From: Leucogyrophana mollusca
Lineage: Eukaryota; Basidiomycota; Agaricomycetes; Boletales
Assembly (NCBI GenBank): GCA_021014945.1
Contig: MU266350.1
Span: 1-64,000 of the forward strand
Direction of reading: 5' to 3'
DNA: 64,000 nucleotides
Positions within the stretch are counted from its first letter, which is position 1, and every line of letters begins with the position of its first letter. The position numbers and the translations under genes were made by a program. The notes beneath the pieces are model-generated. The model made no database searches and had not been told where the DNA came from. It saw only the letters and a program-made list of their open reading frames with translations. This document shows, one piece after another, positions 33,271 to 45,267 of the stretch.

Positions 33271-35414
33271 TCAGGCCTTGATAATCTGCTCGATCACTGC
33301 TTGCCCCGCCAAGGCCATTCCATCATTGAACCGACGAGCGACCACCTGCAAATTGATTGGAGCCCCAACAAAGATTTCCGGATCGTCTGCCAGGAACACA
33401 TGTGAGACAGTGATTACCCGATCAAAATCGAAGGGTTACGCACACAGGGAGCGATTGTACTCATCCGCTGGGCTCATCGGACTACCCAGGTCTCTCGCAA
33501 CATCGACAGCCGGGTCGGCTTTCAGGCCAGTAGGGAAGACAACTCCAGGGTAATCCACCAAGTTCCATATCGCTGTGTACCTGGAATAAGCTATTGAGCT
33601 GTATATCCTTGGCGATAGAGCACATACTCACGCCCAGTATTTGGCAGTATCGTGGCGACCAGCGGTGCCAGGGTATGGCGCGCAAAGGACGACATCAACC
33701 CCTTGTCGGTTCCAGTAGTCAGAATAGGCACGACGGAATGAGTCGCGTTGGTCGTGCAACTACACTGGCGTCAGTCCGGAATGCCCACAACACAGGAATC
33801 GTTTGATACCTTCCACATCCCAATGGCATCGTGGTCCTTCACGTACGGCGGGCTAATGATCCATTCTGAGAGCGGGAGAATATCTTCCCCTCCCTCTGCT
33901 AACATCTGATGAATCGTCTTCCCACCGTCTTCGTAATACAGCGCGCGCTACACAGAGTATAGCACTCCAGTTTAGCGCTGAAGTAAAGTGAGCCCCAAGT
34001 GTGCTTACAATGATGCTATACCCCTCGTCGTGCTGATAAGGCACGTAATCCACCACTTCTACATTGGGCGCGGCTTGAAGCTTCGCTCTCGCGACTTCCA
34101 GAGCACGAAGCATGGGTGGGTGCGGCATGACTACTCCGTCATGGAGCATGATCCCAACTCTTAGTTTCTTCTGGCTGAGGTCTGGAAGAGATAATTGGAC
34201 AGGGATGAGATCGGGGTCAATGAGCGAGGGGCGGGCGCCATGAAGAGCTTCAATGAATAGTCGCATGTCCCGCGCGGAGCTGCACATCGGCCCAATCGAA
34301 GGGTGGATACCGTCCTGACCATGTTGGCTACCCGACGATATGAAAAGCTGTCCTAGATAGGAGATGGAAATGGAGATACATACTACCAAAGGCCGCCTCC
34401 CATCGGTAATGTTTTGGAGGTGGGGCGAATGCCGTAGAGACCGCAGTTGGCACAAGGCTCACGGATAGATCCCCCGCCGTCGCTGTTTGGAGAAGTCAAG
34501 GTTAGTGGGCTAGGGCAGGAGGAAGCGCCACTGACGTTCCGACACCCATGCAGGATCCTTTCATTGCAACTAGCGCCGATTCTCCACCTGATGAACCGCC
34601 AGGCGAAAGGTTCAAGTTGTAAGGATTAAGCTGTGTGTGGAATATCGTCAGTCTCTGCCGCACAGATATCTTATCCGTGACGACGACGTACCGTCCGGCC
34701 ATAGCAAGATTGGCACTCTAGATGCATGATGGTCTGAGGCTGATTTGTTTTAACATAGAATACTTGACGTGGATGATTAACTTTCAACCGACAACACAGA
34801 GAAGCCGGCGATTATACTTACCTGCGCCAAGGCTGCGCAGGATCGCCGTCATATCACAATCCTCGACTGATTGCTCAACCATGCTGAAGAAACCACCCGA
34901 TCCCCACCGCCCTTTAATAGGAATGTGGTCCTACAAAATAATAAAATAAGGACATGGCGCGACAGGATGAAAGCCCCATACACGCCTTAATGGAAATTGG
35001 CAGGCCATGCAGCGGGCCGATAACCTTTCCCTCGCGCTGGTAGTACTCGTCCAATCCCTTCGCCTGCTGGATACCCTCATCCAAAAAGAAATCCGTCAAG
35101 CATGCAGTAACCTGGTGTGCGATAGCTGCTCTTTTCCCGAATGCTGTGACGGCTTCGACAGCCGTCAGCTCGCCCCTTGCAATCTTGGCGCAGATAGCAG
35201 TAGCGTCGAGCTCGGTAATGGCGAGCTCCGCAGAGGTGAGAAGCCCACATGACGCTGGTATACCCGTCACGTCAAGCGGGAGGTTGTCCACAAGGGAGGG
35301 TTCGAGACGAAGAGAAGAGGGGATTTGTGATTCGAGGCGGTCCTTCAGAGCCTGTACTTTGACAGTATACGATTCATTGCCTGTGGCACCCTGAGTTCTT
35401 TCCCGGAAAGACAT
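33271..35414 (-). CDS. Amidase-signature family hydrolase, copy A
   Basis: Ten exons (5' to 3'): 35414-34986, 34930-34822, 34762-34692, 34630-34536, 34482-34387, 34327-34009, 33947-33810, 33759-33632, 33580-33444 and 33386-33271. They encode 545 residues, normal for fungal acetamidase-like enzymes. The Ser-cisSer-Lys triad is visible: Lys143 in PISIKD, the cis-Ser in SPGGSSGGE and the nucleophile Ser in GTDGGGSIR. Expected role is hydrolysis of an aliphatic or aromatic amide to acid and ammonia. The first intron (34931-34985) starts with GC directly after the catalytic Lys codon. It has two paralogues downstream in the series (36214-38348 and 41692-43819). A GATA-type motif in the promoter hints at nitrogen control. 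Confidence 0.92.
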
Positions 35415-35470
35415 TATAAGACAAGCAGAGAATGGCTGAGAGCTCTCTCCCTCGACAGGGAGGTGAGCCT

Positions 35471-35500
35471 TTTATCCCCTGATAACCAGGTCGTTATCGG
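35471..35500. promoter_or_regulatory. GATA-type sites upstream of amidase A
   Basis: TTATCC, TGATAA and TCGTTATCGG lie close together 57-87 nt before the ATG. They match the HGATAR core bound by fungal nitrogen GATA factors. The decamer TCGTTATCGG also occurs before amidase B at similar distance. Binding is inferred. Confidence 0.5.
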
Positions 35501-36213
35501 TTACATAAATAAGATGGGTATCGTATCAGACTCTCTGTCAAGGATAGTAAGCATGGAGTTTGTGTGACCTCGAAACTCACAGGAGTGGAAGTCACGGGGA
35601 CTTTCGAACTCGCTTCTAAGTACTGGATGTCCGCTCTACGCAGACGAACGATTATTTTTAGTGTGCTCTTCCTCGATTGTAAGGGAAATCTTCAACCTAT
35701 CGCATACTCGACATTCACAAATGTACTCGTGAGAGCGCTGGCATCGATCGCAAGGCTGATTCCAAGTTCACGGTGACTGCGCGTTGCGCATCCCGGCTTA
35801 TCCAAGCTCGCTGGATTCGTTCTCTCGAGATGAAAAGCTATAACACAGTTCCACAGCTCGAGGAAACGATCCTTGCTATTAGCCATCGTCCATTGGGCTC
35901 AAAACAGACGGGAAGGAACAATTATAGTTGTGAGTGAGCTCCAGCCTGTATAGGCGACGACAGTGGCCAGGACTCGGAGCTTTATATCGTGACTGGATGG
36001 GTGATCCCATAATTCGGAGCTTGAACTTACTCTCCCGCAATGTCGCCGCGATCTTGAAGCTTGAAGTTATTCATACTGCAATGGCCAGGTGTAAATAAAG
36101 ACGTGGCCTGGCATGGCACTTCAGACTCCCCCATATGAGCACTGCAGACTTCTCATTCATCACCAAGGGAGGGGGTCAAACGATCTCTCTCAACCTCGGT
36201 TCCCAAGTATAGT
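35501..36213. other. Intergenic between amidases A and B
   Basis: About 700 nt with no supported exon. Confidence 0.55.
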
Positions 36214-38348
36214 TTAAGCCTTCACAATTCCCTCTACAATCTTTTGCGCTGCCAAAAGGAATCCGTCGCCAAACCTTTTCGTGACCAGCTGCAATGATAT
36301 CGGCGCCCCAGCATAAACCGCAGGATCCTTAGCATCTACACAAGTCCATCAGCCCACGATCACCCGTATACAAAGTAACACTAACAGAGCTGGTGATGGT
36401 CACTATCAGCGTCGCTCAGACCATTGAACGACGATGGTACAATGTCGACGCTCGGATCAGCTGTTAGTCCCGTAGGAAAGACGGTTCCTGGATAGTCTAA
36501 CAGGTTCCATATTGTGGTGTACCTGCAAAGGCCCGGTGCTCAGTCGTCATGGACAATGTTCATGGAACCTGGATAGCTGACCCCCAATACTTGGCTGTAT
36601 CGTGCTGGCAAGCCGTGCCTGGATATGGCGGGCAGAGTACGACGTCGCAGCCCATCTTGTTCCAATAGTCTGAGTATTCACGACGGTAAGAGTCACGCTT
36701 GTCGTGTAGCTGACAGAATGTGTTAATGCCCACGACGAATATAGGAACAAAGAACAGTTTACCCCCCACATCTCGATCGCGTCATGGTCCTTGATCAAGG
36801 GGTCCCCAGCAGTAATCCATGCAGTGAGAGGCGTAGCGTCTTCTCCACCCTGTTCAAGCATCTTTCGAAAGGTCTTACCATTATCCTCGAAGAACATTTC
36901 CACCTAGATCCCATCAGTCAAAATGATGCGAATGAGACATCACGACCACATACAGCTAGTCTATAACCAACGATATGCTTGTAGGGCTCAAACTCGACGA
37001 GCTCAATATTCGGAGCCGCCCTAAGCTTTTCCCTAGCTATCTGCATAGCTCTGAGCACAGGAGGATGTGGCGTGATCCATTGATCATGCGTCATGATGCC
37101 CACGCGCAGCTTTTTTTGGCTGAGATCAGGAAGGTCGAAAGAGATCGGCATGAGGGACGGGTCAAGCAGGTATGGCTCTGCACTGGACAGAGCATGGAGG
37201 AACGTGGTCATATCCTGTGCTGACCTGCACATGGGACCTGTGGAGCCGTGGACGCCGTCTTGTCCACTTTGTCTGTGGTTTGACTAGAATTGAGAGTGAC
37301 CAGATCGGAGTATGCTCGAAAACTTACGAAGAAATATAGCCGCCCATTGGCATTGTCAATGATGTTGGTCGTATTCCATATATTCCACAGAAAGCCCCCG
37401 GGCCACGTATAGATCCGCCCACGTCACTGTAATCAACCGGTCAAGAGTGGCTTCGATACGTAAAAAGGAACACTAACGTTCCAACACCCATGCATGACCC
37501 TTTCATTGCAATGAGGGCCCCCTCGCCCCCTGAGGAACCACCGGACGAGAGGTTTGAATTATATGGGTTCACCTGTCGCAGGTCGCCACGCATTCAGATC
37601 AGAAGGACAGAGGGTAAACAAATCGCTTACGGTTCTTGCATAGAAGGAGTGACACTCCATGGTCATGATACCCTGTGGCTGATTGGTCTTGACGTAGAAC
37701 ACTGTTTTTGAGTATGGTGAACACGACAGTGGGAAAGCGAACATCAAGCGAACCCACCAGCACCGAGTCTTCGAAGGATGCCAGTCATATCGCAGTCGTC
37801 CTTAGAAACCTCAATGGTATCAAGGAAGCCTGCAGAAGCCCATCTCCCTTTGATGGGAATGAAGTCCTGAGCATAAAAAGCATGAGCTTCTAGGTTTAAA
37901 AGTAAAAACAGCAAGGACGGACCTTGATGGAGATGGGCAGACCATGCAGCGGGCCGATCACCTTCCCTTCGCGTTTGTAGTACGCATCTAGCTCGCGGGC
38001 CTGTGCAATACCCTCATCCAGGAAAAAGTCAACCAAACACGCAGTGAGTTGATGCGCGATAGCTGCTCGTTTTCCGAATGCAGTCACTGTGTCGACAGCA
38101 GTGAGCTCTCCACGGGCGATCTTTTGGCAGATTGTGGTCGCGTCAAGCTCAGTAATGGCTAGTTCAGAAGACGTCAGGAGACCGCACGATGCAGGAATGC
38201 CAGTCACATCAAGCGGCAGGTTGTCTAAGACCGAGGAGGGGAGACGAAGAGAACTTGGAATCGAGGAATCGAGTCTCTCCCTGACTAACTTGACCTTGGC
38301 GGTATAGGAAGGTTTGCCTGTTGCGCCTTGAAAGATAGTTGGTGCCAT
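36214..38348 (-). CDS. Amidase-signature family hydrolase, copy B
   Basis: Ten exons (5' to 3'): 38348-37923, 37866-37758, 37701-37631, 37572-37478, 37426-37328, 37272-36954, 36903-36763, 36709-36582, 36522-36386 and 36335-36214, giving 548 residues. All introns match copy A in position and phase. The catalytic set is intact: Lys142 in PISIKD, the cis-Ser in SSGGSSGGE and the nucleophile Ser in GTDVGGSIR. I start at ATG 38348, which aligns with copy A. An in-frame ATG further upstream would add an unaligned leader. Its first intron has an ordinary GT donor (GTCCGT), unlike copies A and C. Loop residues after GTDVGGSIR and before the HDTAKYW block differ from A, so substrate range may differ. 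Confidence 0.92.
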
Positions 38349-38420
38349 GATATCAACTGAGGACAGTGTTTTGAAGCCAATTGTCCGGTACCAAGCGTTG
38401 GGTTTGGTTAAGTATCCCAC

Positions 38421-38430
38421 TCGTTATCGG
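38421..38430. promoter_or_regulatory. GATA-type decamer upstream of amidase B
   Basis: TCGTTATCGG, identical to the copy before amidase A, 73 nt before the ATG (77 nt in A). The reverse strand reads CGATAA, a GATA-factor core. Amidase C lacks the decamer. Confidence 0.5.
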
Positions 38431-39320
38431 GTCGTGACAGTGCTTCCTTGATTCTATTCTTGACGGTACTTCGCGTGCGATACTCGATCGGTCACATGGA
38501 GCTGTGTTCAGTGAAAGAGAGGGGGGAGGCCGAAAAGATAGCGTGCGCTTGAGCGTTTAAATGACAGTCTCCACGAGTGGTTTATTCCAGTACTTACTAT
38601 CGTACCCGGCTCTTGATGTCATCTGATCGCCTCTTGGGATCCCGATTTCGAACGACTTGACGCTGACATTGAACTTCGCTGTCTGAAGGAGACGCCTGTG
38701 CTGCCAGAAGTAGCCCCGCAGTGAACATCTTTTCAGTAAGCCGCACAAAACCTTGCCACTCTCCAGAAGAGCCGAGGATCCAGTCAGATCCCACATCTTT
38801 CTAGGGCGCTGTATATCAAATATTTGGCCAGTATATTGGTCGCCACGCAAGACAAAGACATCATTAGGCAGAGTTTGCGACTTTCCAGATTCATGTTCAC
38901 GAGATGGTTGAATACTATAAGTCAATGGTCGGATCAGCTTTGAAGCTTTGACTCGCTCAGTCGGAAGCCTGAGGGTGCCATGATCGTCTGGCCAAGAGTC
39001 GCTTCACAGTAAGGCCGTGGGCACGTAGGGACAGTTCGACATGACCATCAAATGAAATCCAGAAATGAGGTCGCCTTCACTACTGATCTGTGCCGCGCTT
39101 GTTAATGATATCTGTCGGCCCTCGTCGAACTGAGGCCCAGCCGCCGACGGAGATTATAGAGACAGTGAAACTTTTAGAAGTTGAATGAACCCCAACACGT
39201 GACTTTCCATCCACAGCAGTGTGTCTTGACTAGTTTGACTACCTATCAAGTAGCGCACAATTTACGGGTCTCCGCTCCTACACAACATTAATATTCCTTC
39301 CTTCTGCACGAAAATCACTA
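38431..39320. other. Intergenic between amidase B and deaminase-like gene
   Basis: About 890 nt. A 122-residue minus-strand frame (38557-38925) has no recognised motif or convincing splice partners. Confidence 0.5.
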
Positions 39321-40866
39321 CTACGTGGGTGGGTCAAAATTCTTCAACTTAAACCCTAACCCAGTGGTAACTAGGTAGCTACAGTTCTCGCAAGGAGGCC
39401 TGAGCACGCGATAGTCCAATCTGGCGTACTTATACTCTTCCTTGTATCTGTCAGGGAGGATCAGCTTTGGTTTGAGCGCAAACCCCTCAGCGGCGGTGAC
39501 CTCCTTCACGATCCTGGGCGAAGGCGATGAACAGATACCTTGAACCACATGCAAGAAAGACTTACGATTTGATGAACAAGAAAGGAGTGGTCTCTGCGCA
39601 ATGTCCAAACAGCTGGGGATTCGGACTCTCCACCAAACTCTTGTTCTTGTATTCTTTCGGAATGAGCGTGAATTTGATAAGTTCGTCCTGTCTCCTCAAT
39701 CGCGCTGCGTTTTTACTATCCTTGAGATCGCGGTTGATGCCATCGAGAGTGGACGAGATGCAAATCCGCGTCTTCCCGCCCTGCGTAAACCACGTCATCT
39801 GGACCATGCTTGGATCGTGCTGGAGTGGCGGGTTGATTGTGGTTTTCTCAGTGAGACGTCGCCAAAAAACGCAGTAGAGAGCCGCGAGAGGGTAGTAGTA
39901 GTTGTTGCGGTTCGCCTTATCCGGGGAAGTACCGGTGACGCTGAACATCCATCCAATGAGATCAAAAATGGTCTCCAACTTGAACTCCGTCTTCTGATAG
40001 GTGACGCTGAGCGGGGGTGACAGAAATATCGATTCCTTGGAGGTGGTCTGTTTACTGGCAATATATAGCGAGGTCAGTGTTTGATATGCGCACAGAATCG
40101 GTAAACTTGGCTTACACCAGTTTGTGTATGCTCAGCACGACGGAGTCCAGACTTTTCTGTGACCCTGCTTCCACATCATAGCCCCTTGGCCCGGGCTGCG
40201 CAGTAACTCTGTCGAAGAAATCTAGAATCTGCGAAACGATGAACTATCCACGATGAGGAAGGATGGGATCATGTCCACCTTTTCCTTGGGCCACTTGAAA
40301 GCAGCAACCATATCTTCCTTCCCGTTGAATGCCCTTAGAAGATGTTGACCCCATGCTTCTACGACAGAGTCAAACTCGTGAGCGGCCGGCACTTGTTCCA
40401 TGCTGATGAAAACGGCATGAGCAGAGAGGACGCCAAAGACGACACGATTCAAACCTGGTTGCTTTGTATTGCGTTTACTTGCACTCGAAATTTGGTCATG
40501 CACCTTGGGCATTTTGTAGGCGAAAGCGACTGAACAGCCATTCGGCAGGATGCGAGGCCGGACTCCAAGGAATGGAAGTACGGAAGCCTCGTTATCCACA
40601 ACCTCCTGTAGGATACGCACGGCGTAGTGTCTAGTGGCACAAGTGACACACCGAGGGATCAGAAGACTGCCGGTTACCTCTTGTCTATGAGATAATGAAG
40701 AAGAATGGTCGATCTCCATGGGTCGTGTGATGATTGTGCTGTGGTGCATGAGAACTGCAAGAATGCAACCTATTGTTTGCGTCGGCGTGAGTTCTTTCCG
40801 GACTCCACATCCATTCAAGCTTTCATGCAGAACACTTGTCAGGGTCTGACAACAGGAATGATCCAT
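39321..40866 (-). CDS. Deaminase-fold-like protein (HCAE…PPCxxC)
   Basis: Four exons (5' to 3'): 40866-40279, 40228-40116, 40054-39566 and 39513-39321, encoding 460 residues. In the last third, HCAE at residues 385-388 and PPCENC at 436-441 reproduce the zinc-binding layout of the cytidine deaminase-like superfamily: H/C-A-E, then PC-x2-C about 50 residues later. The N-terminal 380 residues are unassigned, with a CVTCATRHY segment. Fungi carry several poorly studied families of this fold, some related to bacterial polymorphic-system deaminases. Which one this is, and whether the target is a nucleotide, a nucleic acid or something else, cannot be told. There is no signal peptide. The first intron (50 nt, GTGGAC donor) is the least certain. 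Confidence 0.72.
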
Positions 40867-41091
40867 CGTGGGCGTAGAACGTTGCCTTAGTTTGTTGCTG
40901 GAAGCCGCAACCGGGAGTGTGCCGATTTTACATTCGAGCGCTTGACGTTTGGGGCCAAGGGAAGAGTTTTAGAAGAATTACTATACAAGGGAAATAGGGG
41001 CTCACAAGTATATAAAACGTGGCTGAATCTCCAGCGCAAAGCTCCGCACCCCGCACCCCCGCACCTACAAACATCGCGCTGAACAATAATC

Positions 41092-41543
41092 ATGGCCGTA
41101 CGTTTGCATCTGCGCACTCAGCACTACAATATAACTGACCTTAGCTCATCTCGACAGAGTACACAAGAAGCTGCTCCAGAGGTACGCCTATGGCGCGCGA
41201 ACCGGAAGAAGAGGCTTGATCTGACTTTTCTATAACACAGAATATTGGCGAGGCAACAGCAGCAGCAAAGGCCCCCAAAGGCTGGACTACTGATATCACT
41301 GCTCCCGACAAAGCCAAAGCCATGCTTGCAACCCCCATTGGCAAGCCTGTTACGAGTATAAAGGACATTCTTGAACAGGTGCGGGGGGACCAATACGTAT
41401 TCGCGTCAGGGAGCGATTATTACTTCTGGAATTGTGCGAGCGAGACGGCAGCTCTGGTCCTTGAGCCGAAGGGGAAAGACGCGCTGTGGAGCCAAATGGA
41501 CAAAGATATCATGAAAGTAAAGGTGAAGCAACTGGACGTATGA
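41092..41543 (+). CDS. Small protein of unknown function
   Basis: Three exons, 41092-41097 (only Met-Ala), 41158-41181 (24 nt) and 41241-41543, give 110 residues. Splice signals are good (GTACGT donors, CGACAG and ACACAG acceptors) and phases are zero. The C-terminal 70 residues look folded (SIKDILEQVRGDQYVFASGS, then a Lys-rich end). There is no signal peptide or membrane helix. A TATA-like TATAAAA lies near 41012-41018 on the + strand, about 75 nt upstream. Family not recognised. Confidence 0.7.
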
Positions 41544-41691
41544 TTCCCTGTGGGCGTTCTGGGCAGAGGAATAATGATAGAATGGCACGTTACCTGTAAA
41601 ACATGTGTTGTACACGTACTACATACTACACGATACTTTGTATGACCGGATCTTGAGAATCGGAGAAGGCCAGCCGTGCAACATTCAGCGC

Positions 41692-43819
41692 TCAACCTCT
41701 GATGATGTCTTCGACAATTTTCTGTGCTGCTAAGAGCAGTCCATCATTGAACCTCTTCGCGACGAGTTGCAAAGAAACAGGTGCTCCCTCGAAGAGCCGG
41801 GGATCTTCTGCATCTGAAATACTCGGTTAGAATATGAACATGGCCATCATTGGAAGGGTTGGGTTGACGAACAAAATTGATGACTTTCAGCATCTTTCTC
41901 ACTCATTGGGCTGAACGAGGACGGGGGGACGTCGATGGATGGGTCAGCTGTTAATCCCGATGGGAATACAGCGCCTGGATAGTCCAGCAAATTCCATATC
42001 GCAGTGTAGCTGGGGGCACGTAACATTACTTCAACACGTCATATATGATGCGAACATGGAGTGACTCACCCCCAATACTTGGCTGTGTCATGCCTGCTGG
42101 CGGTACCTAGAAATGGTGGACAGAGGACCACATCACAACCAGTCATGTTCCAATAATCCGAATATTCGCGGCGGAACGAGTTGCATTTATCGTGCAGCTA
42201 GAGTGTACAGCAGTGATTCCCAATACCTTGGAGATTCGGAAGACATTTAGACGTACCTGCCACATGCCAATTGCGTCGTGGTCCTTTACCAAATGCTCGC
42301 CGATAGCCCACTCCCCAAGAGGTAGTATATCCTCCCCGCCATCTTTCAACATCTTGCGATAGGTCTTTGCCCCATCCTCCATATATACTTCGTACTTGAC
42401 CCCAATCAGACCACACTCGCTGTTCGATTGAATCGAGGCGTACATACCGCAAGAGCATATCCCAGAGCATGGTTATAGGGCTGGTAATCTACGACTTCGA
42501 TATTCGGGGCTGCACTTAGTTTCTCCTTCGCTAGATGAATAGCTCGTAGCATCGGGGGATAAGGCATGACCGACTGATCGTGCATCATGACTCCCACGTG
42601 GAGCTTTCTCTGGCTGAGGTCCGGGAGGTCGAAAGAGATCGGTATAAGCGTGGGGTCAAGTAGGTACGGCTTGGAGCTAGATAACGCCTGAAGGCGTCGT
42701 CAAATCTTGCGCTGACCTGCACATCGGACCTGTCGATACATGGATGCCGTCATGCCCAGGTTGACTGCGGAAGAGGTGAGGCGAACAATCCCAGGTCAAA
42801 AAACTCCTCGTTACTCACTACGAAACATACTTGTGAGTCGGCATCGTGAGCGAGGTTGGTCGTATTCCGTAGATACCACAGCAAGCGCTCGGTCCGCGGA
42901 TCGAGCCACCGATGTCCCTGTTCGGTGGTGAGTGGAAAACTATGCGAAGCACGCATACAGGCGTACGTGCCAACGCCGATGCATGAACCCTTCATGGCGA
43001 TGAGAGCCCCTTCGCCACCAGATGAGCCACCGGGTGAGAGGTTCGAGTTGTGTGGATTTAGCTATCGTACGTCATATCCCACACGACTTTGACAGCAAAT
43101 AAAGATCCTTACGGTGCGTCCATAGAAAGAGCTGCATTCCGCAGTCATGATTCCTTGTGGCTGGTTGGTCTTCACATAGAACACTGAACGCAAATGTCAC
43201 TACGAATAAATACGGCGTCAGGGAAGCTACATACCAGCCCCAAGGCGTCTCAGAATGCTGGTCATGTCGCAGTCTTCCTTGGAGAGCTCGAGATTGGATA
43301 GGAAACCTCCAGAAGCCCATCTTCCTTTGATGGGTATGTGATCCTTGATATCAATGATAACATTCGTCACTCGTTAATCTGCTCAATAGCACATGTACAT
43401 GCCTTAATTGAGATGGGGAGACCATGTAGTGGCCCAACAACTCTCCCTTCGCGCTTATAGTACTCGTCCAGCTCGCGGGCTTGTGCGATACCCTCGTCCA
43501 GGAAGTAGTCGGTCAAGCATGCGGTAAGTTGATGTGCGATGGCCGCTCGTTTGCCGAACGCGCTGACCGCGTCGACAGCTGTGATATCCCCACTAGCAAT
43601 CCTCTGGCAGATTGTTGTGGCATCAAGCTCAGTGATAGCAAGTTCAGATGATGTCAGGAGTCCACATGAATCGGGAATTCCAGTCACATCGAGTGGGAGA
43701 CTACCCAGAATAGACGAGGGTAGACGCAAAGAGCTGGGAATTGATGCCTCGAGCCTGCTCCTGACTGACTGTACTTTCTCGGTGTATGAAGCATTGCCTG
43801 TAGCGACCCCCAAAGTCAT
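41692..43819 (-). pseudogene. Amidase-signature family, copy C, frameshifted
   Basis: Third paralogue, starting at ATG 43819. Exons 1-5 (43819-43403, 43343-43235, 43183-43113, 43061-42967, 42917-42831) follow copies A and B. They keep Lys139 in PISIKD, SPGGSSGGE and GTDIGGSIR. Exon 6 loses the frame near 42693-42700: compared with A and B, two bases are missing, and the normal frame hits a stop a few codons later. Past the lesion the other frame resumes close homology (LSSSKPYLLDP…) and exons 7-10 are intact through the stop at 41692. No intron can skip the lesion. The loop before it has also lost a few residues (MPTH instead of MPMGG). The first intron has a GC donor. A single sequencing error could produce the same picture. 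Confidence 0.8.
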
Positions 43820-44065
43820 TGTGGCTGTTGTCACGAAGTAAGGAGAAATGTGGCACACGGACACATAGCTTTGGATTAAGTATGAAACTCTTCGCAGGTA
43901 AAGCGCTAGTTTCCATCCTTGTCGGTATCTTGGCGCGCGATGGAGTCTGGAAACCTGGTCATCAGCTTTGCCACGCGTCTTCGAGATCAAGAAAACCTGG
44001 TAAGGTCAGAGTCATTTAGGCAAACAGGGAATACACACAAGCTTCGCCGCCAGGCGGCGGCAGCG
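43820..44065. other. Upstream of amidase C
   Basis: About 250 nt that would hold the promoter. It lacks the TCGTTATCGG decamer found upstream of A and B. Confidence 0.4.
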
Positions 44066-44625
44066 CTAGGAAAGAGTGGTCAATAACTGGTCAAGAAAGT
44101 ACTTACATTCAACACGCACACACTGCTCCTCCAAATCCCTGTGACAATTTTGGAAATCCGTGCCCATAAACATGCCCAATTGGAGGCTCCATACAGTAGT
44201 TTCCAGCAGAATGGTTCCTTCTGAAGGCCCACGAATTCTGTACATGCGATGGTCACCGATAGACTTGAACGACCGATCCAAGTCCGAAGCACCCTTTGCA
44301 TCCGTGGGTAAAAATTTGCCTCCCGCGAGACGACGCGGGACAAGACTCAAAAATACTGTTTACCGTCAACTAGCAATACCAGAGGCTTCTCCCAGCTTGT
44401 GGGCACCGGGCATAAAACGAGCATACGCTTTGTACGACGGGGTTTTGCTAATGCTAACGGGCATGGCATTGGGTACCCCTTTGATTCTATCCTGACATCA
44501 TGGGCGGTTGGTGGCAGTCGCTCGCGCGGGAGCTCGAGTAAAGCTCGGTGTTGGGTTACAATAGCCCTTCTTACCAGACTGGTAACGTTGAGCCCCATGT
44601 ACGTTCTACTATGACGTTCGTACAC
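44066..44625 (-). CDS. Possible small spliced gene, unknown
   Basis: Two minus-strand open segments read as protein (PTSWEKPLVLLVDG, then ASDLDRSFKSIGDHRMYRIR). They can be joined in frame by an intron with a GTAAAC donor and a GCAAAG acceptor (about 44286-44360). Start and end are unclear, and another GTAAGT donor follows near 44108. No family recognised. Confidence 0.3.
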
Positions 44626-44880
44626 CCATTATTACAACTCCTTGCTTGGCTGCTATAAGTATCACCATTTCGCTGTAAATTCACTCAGACAAACTATTTT
44701 CGGTCATCTTGAAATAGGGAACATTGAATTAGCTCGGGAAAAGCGATAGCTACTTCTTGAAAAGCCTTTGCGTACGATAACGCGTTGCGCCTTTACTGCA
44801 ATACTGATACCTGATATATCCCTTTGGGGCTCTTTGGGGCGTGGGTGGAGCAGACAATTCGTGGAGCGGGGACACTGAAG
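44626..44880. other. Flank of TIR element
   Basis: Nothing recognised. Confidence 0.4.
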
Positions 44881-45267
44881 GTACTGTACTGTTTCAACCG
44901 AATCTTCAAGCCCTGTGACCTGTGACCAAGTTTTTCATATCTTCATGTCTTCAGGGACTGGTGTACCCTGTGACACATTCACAAAGTCTTCAAGCCCCAG
45001 TCTTCATATCCGGACATTTTGCACAGATGTGGGAGTAGCAGTAGTTTTATTTAACTATGTACCACTTCACATACATTTTACAGGCCTTCTCTGCTGTAGT
45101 CTGTAGATACTTACCAGGGCCAGCCGAAAAATTGGTGATTTCACTCAATTTCAGATTTTTGTCACACTCTTCAAACTCTGCAGTGACCTGTGACATTTGT
45201 GGTATCTCTTCATCTTCAAGGGCCCCTGTGACCTGTGACTGAAGATTCGGTTGAAACGGTACAGTAC
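44881..45267. mobile_element. Short TIR element (MITE-like)
   Basis: A 28-nt terminal inverted repeat bounds about 387 bp. The left end GTACTGTACTGTTTCAACCG… at 44881-44908 matches the reverse complement of 45240-45267 with one mismatch. Inside, GTGACCTGTGAC occurs near both ends and again at about 45183, and short TCTTCA-type repeats recur. No coding frame is present, so it would be non-autonomous. A clear target-site duplication was not found. Confidence 0.65.

Noticed and set aside
38557..38925. 122-residue frame between amidase B and the deaminase-like gene
   Set aside because: No motif, no splice partners, random-looking composition.
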